From positions 1-18,092 of the forward strand of contig JAKPMW010000075.1 of NCBI GenBank assembly GCA_029548715.1: a DNA stretch of 18,092 nucleotides. Reading direction: 5' to 3'. Below, piece by piece: positions 1 through 4,543 of the stretch; position 1 is the first letter of the stretch; each line of letters opens with the position of its first letter. Below the pieces are notes generated by a model. The model made no database searches and was not told the origin of the DNA. It saw nothing but the letters and a program-made list of their open reading frames with translations. Position numbers and translations under genes: made by a program. The DNA comes from Spirochaetota bacterium. Lineage in GTDB: Bacteria > Spirochaetota > JAGLSM01 > JAKPMW01.

Positions 1-1
1 C

Positions 2-352
2 ATCCCGGTGCCCAAAAGACTTCAAACCGGAGTGGGGACGGGGCTTCGGCTCTGGGATGCGGCTGAGTTTTCGCCTGGGTTTTCGTGGGTGCGGGGTGAT
101 GTTGACTGGAACCTGTATACGGGCGACATCTGGCGGGTGAATGTTACCGGTGGTGTTTCCTACACGGATGCCTGGATGTGGCAAAGACTCCCCGGTGCCA
201 CGCTCTCCCTGCAGGCCGGATACCGCTTCAAGCAGGGTGAACTGCTCTTTGAGCTCGGCTACGCCCGCAATCACATCGACGTCCTCTCACGCCTCCCGCT
301 CGAGGAGGTTGAAACTGTCAAGCTCCGGGTCGCGGTGATTGCCTGGCTGTGA
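2..352 (+). CDS. C-terminal fragment of probable outer-membrane beta-barrel protein
   Basis: The reading frame is open to the left window edge, so this is the 3' end of a longer gene; the GTG at 8 is unlikely to be the true start. The roughly 115 visible residues alternate polar and aromatic/hydrophobic positions (for example SWVRGDVDWNLYTGDIW, ATLSLQAGYRF, LLFELGYARN) and the chain ends in a hydrophobic strand, VKLRVAVIAWL. This is the pattern of C-terminal strands of outer-membrane beta-barrels, although the last residue is Leu rather than the commoner Phe. No family can be named from this fragment. The next recognisable terminator downstream is the hairpin inside repeat copy 1 (505-531). 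The barrel assignment is an inference from strand pattern only. Confidence 0.5.
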   Translation: MPVPKRLQTGVGTGLRLWDAAEFSPGFSWVRGDVDWNLYTGDIWRVNVTGGVSYTDAWMWQRLPGATLSLQAGYRFKQGELLFELGYARNHIDVLSRLPLEEVETVKLRVAVIAWL

Positions 353-440
353 GGGTTATGGAGATCATGGCCAAATTGTGCTGTGGGCATGAAATTCGGT
401 CAATATCCTGATGGTTCGGACAGTATTTCAGTGTACCGGG

Positions 441-546
441 TGTAGACAAACACGACCCACTCGGCCATCCGGGGTTCACACTTTTCCCACTTAGGGATGC
501 ACGGGAGGTTCCGCAAGGGACCTCTTTTTTTGTGTTTGCCAGGCAG
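441..546 (+). repeat. Modular intergenic repeat, copy 1 (short form)
   Basis: First of three direct copies of one intergenic element. It starts with an ACACGACCCACTCGGCCAT-like head, contains the 20-base block GGGGTTCACACTTTTCCCAC (471-490, identical in all copies), then GGATGCACGGGAGGTT and a terminator hairpin (505-531). A short tail, TGTG...GGCAG, is shared with copy 3. This copy lacks the internal hairpin units seen in copy 3. It lies between the outer-membrane protein fragment and the first hicAB pair, and its terminator could end transcription of the upstream gene. Outer boundaries are approximate. Apart from the repeat, the gap 353-632 holds nothing I recognise. Confidence 0.85.
505..531 (+). 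terminator. Intrinsic terminator with GCAA tetraloop (repeat copy 1)
   Basis: Arms GAGGTTCC (505-512) and GGGACCTC (517-524) pair over 8 bp with one T-G wobble around a GCAA (GNRA-class) loop, followed by seven T. It has the textbook form of a Rho-independent terminator on the plus strand. The same hairpin ends all three repeat copies. Confidence 0.85.
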
Positions 547-632
547 AGCGCGGTTTGCGCGACTGTTGAAGATATGCAAAATTGCGACTAGAAACAGTTG
601 CAAAACAGGCGCGAAATGCGTATGCTGAGATC

Positions 633-890
633 ATGAGCAAACAGGAGAAACTATTGGCCAGATTCAAATCGATTCCGGCTGATTTTACGTTTGAGGAATT
701 GACGACGCTGCTTCAGGCGTTGGGTTATATACGCGTTTCCGGCGGGAAGACAGGCGGCTCACGGGTTGAATTTCGGGATACGGATAGTGGGGCTCCAATC
801 AAGCTGCACAAGCCTCATCCGGGAAATATTGTCAAGAAGTATGCGCTTGAGCAGTTGAAAGAGTATCTGGAAGGATGGGGAAAAATATGA
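633..890 (+). CDS. hicA: HicA-family toxin (GSR variant)
   Basis: An 85-residue HicA/YcfA-type protein: a small double-stranded-RNA-binding-like fold that acts as a ribosome-independent mRNA interferase when freed from its HicB partner. Visible hallmarks are an N-terminal helix with FEELTTLLQALGY, then GGKTGGSRVEF, then IKLHKPHPGN and a closing helix YALEQLKEYLE. The usual catalytic GSH motif reads GSR here, with histidines supplied by the LHKPHP segment; I believe this is typical of one HicA subfamily, but this is from memory. I chose ATG 633 over the upstream TTG 582, which would add 17 residues outside the family fold. Its stop overlaps the hicB start by 4 bases (ATGA), indicating translational coupling. 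Confidence 0.85.
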   Translation: MSKQEKLLARFKSIPADFTFEELTTLLQALGYIRVSGGKTGGSRVEFRDTDSGAPIKLHKPHPGNIVKKYALEQLKEYLEGWGKI

Positions 891-1267
891 AGAACATGAT
901 GAGCTACCGGAACTTTCTGGGATCAGTTGAATACAGTGCTGAAGACAAGTGCCTGTTTGGCAAGATTCAGGGGATTGACGGACTGATTAACTATGAAGGG
1001 GAAAGTATTCCCGAACTTGAGCGGGCTTTCCATGAAGCGGTTGATGCATATGTAGAGGAAAACATGGCTGCCGGAATTGATGCACCTGAGTCCTGCAAGG
1101 GCAGTTTCAATGTGCGGGTCGACCCGGAATTGCACAGAATGGCAAAGCTGCGGGCTGCCGAGGAAAAGCTGACCCTCAACAAACTCGTCGCCCGGGCCAT
1201 CCTTCATGAGCTGGAACGGGGTGGTTCTTCAGCAACTAAAAAAAAGAAAATGTTTCCGGTCAAGTAG
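887..1267 (+). CDS. hicB: HicB-family antitoxin with ribbon-helix-helix domain
   Basis: A 126-residue antitoxin of the HicB family. The N-terminal half (YRNFLGSVEYSAEDKCLFGKI, then GLINYEGESIPELERAFHEA) is the partial RNase-H-like fold that masks the toxin. The C-terminal part (FNVRVDPELHRMAKLRAAEE followed by KLTLNKLVARAIL) is a ribbon-helix-helix DNA-binding domain, so this protein should autoregulate its operon. ATG 887 overlaps the hicA stop (ATGA) and is preceded by AAGGATGGGG as ribosome binding site; ATG 875 is possible but lies inside hicA without a better site. The tail ends in a lysine-rich stretch (KKKKMFPVK). Repeat copy 2 with its terminator follows about 50 bases later. Confidence 0.9.
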   Translation: MKNMMSYRNFLGSVEYSAEDKCLFGKIQGIDGLINYEGESIPELERAFHEAVDAYVEENMAAGIDAPESCKGSFNVRVDPELHRMAKLRAAEEKLTLNKLVARAILHELERGGSSATKKKKMFPVK

Positions 1268-1315
1268 CACCTATTACAGCAATAATGTCGTTAACTGTCT
1301 GAACAACCTGACAAT

Positions 1316-1440
1316 CCGCTCCACCATCCGGGGTTCACACTTTTCCCACTTGGGACAGGGAGCTGGCATCGTACCCGAAGGGTAATGTCCATAAGCGCGG
1401 GATGCACGGGAGGTTCCGCAAGGGACCTCTTTTTTTTGTG
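1316..1440 (+). repeat. Modular intergenic repeat, copy 2 (intermediate form)
   Basis: Second direct copy. It carries the invariant block GGGGTTCACACTTTTCCCAC (1330-1349), then GGGACAGGGAGCTGGCATCG and a small hairpin TACCC-GAA-GGGTA (1372-1384). It then jumps to GCGGGATGCACGGGAGGTT and the terminator. Compared with copy 3 it contains the left half of one internal unit and lacks the second hairpin, as if the unit was deleted or not yet expanded. It sits between the converging 3' ends of the two hicAB pairs. Outside the repeat, the gap 1268-1524 contains only AT-rich sequence in which I recognise nothing. Confidence 0.85.
1410..1437 (+). terminator. Intrinsic terminator with GCAA tetraloop (repeat copy 2)
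   Basis: GAGGTTCC (1410-1417) pairs with GGGACCTC (1422-1429) around GCAA, followed by eight T. It is on the plus strand and correctly placed to end the first hicAB operon. Confidence 0.88.
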
Positions 1441-1524
1441 GAACATGGTGCTTTATCATAAAGAAACGTATATTTTTGTTTTGATGCAAAGTGAGCAAAA
1501 TTCGCTGTGTATTACGTTTGCTTT

Positions 1525-1737
1525 TTACCCAACTGCAATATACTCTGCAGAGGATGTCGATTCTGGTATTGGGATATTGTCTTCCTTCATCCCCTCGATG
1601 TGCAGAGCAATTGCTTCATGCATGAGAATTTCAGTTTCTTCGCGGGTCGCTCCAGTCGCTATACATCCGGGCAAGTCTGGCGAATAGGCCGCATAGTTGT
1701 TTTCAGCTTTTTCAATCACAACCAAAAATCTGTGCAT
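1525..1737 (-). CDS. hicB: HicB-family antitoxin, short form
   Basis: A 70-residue protein with the UPF0150/HicB core: HRFLVVIEKAENNYAAYSPD, LPGCIATGATREETEILMHE and AIALHIEGMKEDNIPIPEST. These are the conserved PGC, GxTxEE and LHIEGMxEDG/N-type segments. It stops at the end of this domain and has no C-terminal helix-turn-helix or ribbon-helix-helix, unlike the HicB at 887-1267. It should neutralise its toxin but not bind an operator by itself. The start is preceded by GGGGGA five bases upstream. It lies 11 bases downstream of its hicA partner on the same strand. No strong terminator is visible beyond its stop. Confidence 0.9.
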   Translation of the reverse strand: MHRFLVVIEKAENNYAAYSPDLPGCIATGATREETEILMHEAIALHIEGMKEDNIPIPESTSSAEYIAVG

Positions 1738-1748
1738 GATTCCCCCAT

Positions 1749-1934
1749 TTATTTAAGCCCGGCTTGTTTCAAGATACTGTTATATGTTCCGGGTGGAATA
1801 TCATCTCCAGGATGCCCTGCTACGGTTACGCGCCCTGATTTTTCAGGGTGCTTGTACTGCCTGTGGCTTCCCTTTGTGACAACGAGAATCCAGCCATCGG
1901 TCTCAAGCATCTTGATGATATCCCTGATTTTCAT
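1749..1934 (-). CDS. hicA: HicA-family toxin (canonical GSH)
   Basis: A 61-residue mRNA interferase toxin of the HicA family. It shows the canonical order: MKIRDIIKMLETDGW, then VVTKGSHRQYKHP with the catalytic GSH histidine, then RVTVAGHPGDDIPPGTYNSI and LKQAGL. The frame extends 16 residues further upstream (to 1982), but those residues are outside the family fold. ATG 1934 is preceded by a G-rich stretch (GGGGATGTCGGA) usable as ribosome binding site. It is the first gene of a minus-strand hicA-hicB pair that converges on the first hicAB pair. It is clearly a different subfamily from the HicA at 633-890, so the two pairs are not a recent duplication. Confidence 0.9.
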   Translation of the reverse strand: MKIRDIIKMLETDGWILVVTKGSHRQYKHPEKSGRVTVAGHPGDDIPPGTYNSILKQAGLK

Positions 1935-2085
1935 TCCGACATCCCCATGCAATACTTTAAGGTAGTACATGGAAGACGTCAATCATTTGTCAGCGTTTAC
2001 AAGTAATTCACGACACAGTCTATAAACGAACACGACCCACTCAGCCATTCGGGGTTCACACTTTTCCCACTTGGGACAGGAAGCC

Positions 2086-2274
2086 GGATGCGGACGTCCC
2101 GACGGGCCAAGGATGGCCGATTTTCGTCGGTGCAGGGAGCTGGCATCGTACCCGAAGGGTAGCGCGGACGTCCCGCACAGGCGAGGATGCCGACAAGTGC
2201 GGTGCTGGGAGCTGGCATCGTACCCGAAGGGTAACGCGGACGTCCCGCACAGGCGAGGATGCCGACAAGTGCGG
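2086..2274 (+). repeat. Internal tandem hairpin units inside repeat copy 3
   Basis: Two 68-base units (2135-2202 and 2207-2274, period 72) differ at one base. Each holds a hairpin TACCC-GAA-GGGTA, a GGACGTCC palindrome, and a second hairpin with outer arms CCGCAC/GTGCGG and inner arms GGC/GCC around GAGGAT. To their left, 2091-2130 is a diverged half unit. Its matching hairpin uses CCGACG/CGTCGG and GGCC/GGCC around AAGGAT. Thus the stems changed on both sides while the GGAT loop core stayed. GGCATC (2142-2147) can alternatively pair with GATGCC (2186-2191), which would exclude the second hairpin. Confidence 0.85.
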
Positions 2275-2283
2275 GATGCACGG

Positions 2284-2310
2284 GAGGTTTCGCAAGGGAC
2301 CTCTTTTTTT
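2284..2310 (+). terminator. Intrinsic terminator with GCAA tetraloop (repeat copy 3)
   Basis: GAGGTTTC (2284-2291) pairs with GGGACCTC (2296-2303) around GCAA, followed by seven T. Compared with copies 1 and 2, one C-G pair has become a T-G wobble, so pairing is retained. Confidence 0.85.
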
Positions 2311-2434
2311 GTGTGCGCCTGGCAGGGTGAACCGATTCTTGCAACTCGCTTTACGTGAAGGTCGCCTCTTCCGCGACAGGCGACATGTATTCGTCGACTC
2401 CTTTAGCGGATTGACAAACGGGATGGGATCCTTG

Positions 2435-3419
2435 TTACTGGATCTGTTTTACAAAAGCCGCCCCGTACATTCGGGCATCTGCGAGTGCAGTCTCGTCGGG
2501 CTCCCATAAGCAGGTATGATTTTCACAAACGATTTCGAAGCCGCTTTTCCCGAGCCATTCGGCGATTTTTTTCGGCGCTTCGCCAGACCATCCGAGGCAG
2601 CCGAAGGAAGCAGCCTTTTTGCCTTTGAATCGCAGACCCTCAATGATTTCAAGTATTCTGGCCACGCTGCTCAGAATTCCCCTGTTGATTGTCGGTGAAC
2701 CGACGAGGATGGCTTTTGATCTGAACACCTCGGTTATCACATCGTTTTTGTCTGTCTTTGCCGTGTTGACAACGACGACGGAGGTAGTGGGCGCTGCATC
2801 AATAATGCCCTGGGCAAGGGCTTCGGCGAGTTTTCTTGTTCCGTCCCACATCGAGTCGTAGAGGATTGCAATCCTGTCTTCCCTGTAGTCCCTGGCCCAT
2901 GCAGATTATTTTTCGACAATCTGCAGTGGATCTTTTCGCCAAATAATCCCATGGCTTGTCGCTATTGTTTTTACGGGGATATTCATTCCGAGGACTTCGT
3001 CAATCTTTCGTGTCACGAGGGTCGAGAAGGGTGTCAGGATATTCGCATAGTATTTAATGCACTCAGCCCAGAGTTCGTCCTGTGCCACCAGGTCGTTGAA
3101 GAGGGCCTCGCTGGCGTAGTGTTGCCCGAAGGCGTCGTTTGAAAAAAGGATTGCGTCTCCGGTGAGGTAGGTGAACATGGAATCGGGCCAGTGGAGCATT
3201 TGTGCTTCGACAAAAACCAGGCTCTTGCCGTTCCCGATGTCGATGGAATCACCGGTCCTCACAACATGGAAATCCCAGTCCCCGTGCCAGATTCCCTTGA
3301 GTGACTTGACACAGTTGGCCGTGCAGTAAATCGGAAGATCGGGCCTGAGCCTTAACAGCTCAGGCAGAGCACCCGAGTGGTCATTCTCGGCGTGATTCTG
3401 AATGATGAAATCAATGTTA
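2435..3419 (-). pseudogene. Flavodiiron protein (A-type flavoprotein), 5'-truncated with internal stop
   Basis: Reading the minus strand from 3419 gives NIDFIIQNHAENDHSGALPE, the metallo-beta-lactamase-like diiron core of a flavodiiron protein (oxygen/NO reductase). The diiron ligand set is visible in order: HAENDH, the His of MLHWPD, the Asp of NDAFGQH, and the His of SHGIIW. Next comes a flavodoxin domain with the FMN-loop-like YDSMWDGTRK and a VGSPTINRG segment, ending at 2435. Two lesions are seen. The first 70 or so residues normally preceding the HxExD motif are absent, and no ATG/GTG/TTG start lies upstream in frame before 3262. An in-frame TAA at 2906-2908 follows IVEK, before SAWARDYREDR, in the same frame, at a place where family members usually have Tyr. 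A non-functional remnant is most likely; a sequencing error would explain the stop but not the missing start. Confidence 0.88.
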
Positions 3420-3455
3420 CACGAACCACCCCGCTCTTGCGCGGGGTGGTTCGTG
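3420..3455. repeat. Perfect 15-bp inverted repeat at the flavodiiron truncation point
   Basis: CACGAACCACCCCGC (3420-3434) and GCGGGGTGGTTCGTG (3441-3455) are exact reverse complements around a 6-base loop. It lies 19 bases past the stop of the minus-strand DNase I-like gene, so it may serve as that gene's terminator hairpin, but no T-run follows on either strand. The recognisable flavodiiron coding sequence starts immediately at its left edge. Confidence 0.7.
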
Positions 3456-3474
3456 GCAAGATGCGCTTCAGGCG

Positions 3475-4356
3475 TCAGTTTGTATCGTTTCCGGTGTAAA
3501 ACGTGGCATAGATCGGATAGTGGTCCGAGATTGTATCGGTAATCCCGGTCTTGTACACGCCTTTTGTTCCGGTAAAATCCTGTCCGGTGGCCGCAGTGTA
3601 AAACTGCATCCGGTCGTACGTATAGCTGTTGTTGGCGGAGACGGTTGTGTCGGTTCCGTTTTTGATGACGGTTGTGTAGGTTGACGAGGAGAAGCCGGCC
3701 AGATCACCACCCGAAGCGCCAGGGCTGTAGTACGATCCGTCCGCATTGAAGTCACCCAGGGCGATCACGTCCTGCTCGGAATACTTTGTCCGGGTGGAGG
3801 ACATGGCTGTAACGATCATGGGGATTTCGGTTTTGGCGATTGTCGGGCTGGTGTGCACGTTGACAAGGGCAAAGTCGAACGCCTTGCCGCTGGCCTGGAA
3901 ATGGCCCTGGAGCGGCGGGTACTTGAATGAGCCGCTGTAGAGGCCGGAGGCTTTTTTGATGATTGTGCTGTTTTTGTACACGTAGGCAAACTGGTTGCCC
4001 CGAACGTATGAATAGGCACCCGATCCGGCAATCGAATTGACTTTTGCCAGCAGGGTATTCATGACGGTAGTGGCGGTCGAGTCGGACGGGGTTCCGTTGG
4101 AGCCGACTTCCTGAAGCGCAATGATGTCGTAGCTTGCCACAACACTTGCGATCTTTGCCAGGGCGGTTGCGTTTGCCGCTTTGGTCGGTCCAAAAATCTT
4201 GAGATTAAACGATGCGATCTTGATGGTGCTTCCCGCAGCACGATCCGTGGATGCCGTTTGATCATCGATACCGGCAACCTCGGAAGAAACGCTGCATCCG
4301 AAGGCAAAGACCGCTACAAGGAAAAGACTGAAAATTCGAAGTACTGTGTGTTTCAT
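3475..4356 (-). CDS. Secreted lipoprotein of the DNase I family (paralogue A)
   Basis: A 293-residue protein. Residues 1-20 form a lipoprotein signal peptide ending FAFG before Cys21. The rest is an endonuclease/exonuclease/phosphatase fold closest in motif layout to animal-type DNase I: IASFNLKIFGPTKA (47-60), DIIALQEVG with Glu83, VNVHTSP with His168, ALGDFNADGSYY (Asp202, Asn204), DTTVSANNSYTYDRM with Asp248, and ISDHYP with His279. These match the DNase I catalytic Glu, His, Asp and His. It should hydrolyse DNA outside the cytoplasm, anchored by lipid. ATG 4356 is chosen over upstream in-frame starts because GGAGGGTGAT precedes it and the signal peptide begins there. A close paralogue lies inverted at 6822-7790. 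The sequence does not show which membrane holds it, and phosphodiesterase activity on other substrates is possible. Confidence 0.85.
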   Translation of the reverse strand: MKHTVLRIFSLFLVAVFAFGCSVSSEVAGIDDQTASTDRAAGSTIKIASFNLKIFGPTKAANATALAKIASVVASYDIIALQEVGSNGTPSDSTATTVMNTLLAKVNSIAGSGAYSYVRGNQFAYVYKNSTIIKKASGLYSGSFKYPPLQGHFQASGKAFDFALVNVHTSPTIAKTEIPMIVTAMSSTRTKYSEQDVIALGDFNADGSYYSPGASGGDLAGFSSSTYTTVIKNGTDTTVSANNSYTYDRMQFYTAATGQDFTGTKGVYKTGITDTISDHYPIYATFYTGNDTN

Positions 4357-4543
4357 ATCACCCTCCATGTTTGTATATCGATTATCATCGACACTCACAA
4401 TATCTGCCATGTGGGATGCGATATCCATAGGGTAAGTCACCTATTTTACAATAGTCCGTTTTTCTGTTTTACTGAACAGGCTCAGGAGGAGATGAAGCCG
4501 TCCCGGCGTGTGATGGACTGTTTCTCCATAATACGGAAGTTGC

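Larger units (their letters stand above)
2030..2326 (+). repeat. Modular intergenic repeat, copy 3 (expanded form)
   Basis: Third and longest direct copy. It has the same head (AACACGACCCACTCAGCCAT, 2030-2049), the invariant block at 2051-2070, an expanded interior of hairpin units (2086-2274), and GGGATGCACGGGAGGTTT with the terminator. The GTGTGCGCCTGGCAGGG tail resembles that of copy 1. It lies in the 500-base gap between hicA (1934) and the flavodiiron pseudogene (2435). The rest of that gap shows only a weak GTCGCC/GGCGAC inverted repeat near 2358-2383. No plus-strand gene lies between copies 2 and 3, so the element's terminator is not there to end a neighbouring gene. Boundaries are approximate. 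Confidence 0.85.

Noticed and set aside
400..603. Minus-strand open frames running through the repeats (PKWEKCEPRM-type peptides seen in copies 1 and 2)
   Set aside because: The peptide similarity follows from the DNA repeat itself; copy 3 uses a different frame, and the hairpins with compensatory changes argue for a structural rather than coding role.
1996..2026. Possible promoter TTTACA - 19 bases - TATAAA just before repeat copy 3
   Set aside because: The spacer is longer than usual, and the matching position in copy 1 reads TGTAGA with no good -35 box; copy 2 has nothing. Too weak to list as a feature.
2135..2274. CRISPR array
   Set aside because: Only two full units, separated by 4 bases, with no unique spacers and no cas genes.
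441..2326. Integron-type attC sites around the hicAB pairs
   Set aside because: Toxin-antitoxin cassettes between repeats suggested this, but I found no GTTRRRY/RYYYAAC end boxes in the repeat, no integrase in the window, and the cassettes point in both directions.
2358..2383. Terminator for the flavodiiron remnant (GTCGCC/GGCGAC)
   Set aside because: Arms are only 6 bp with a long loop and no T-run on the minus strand.
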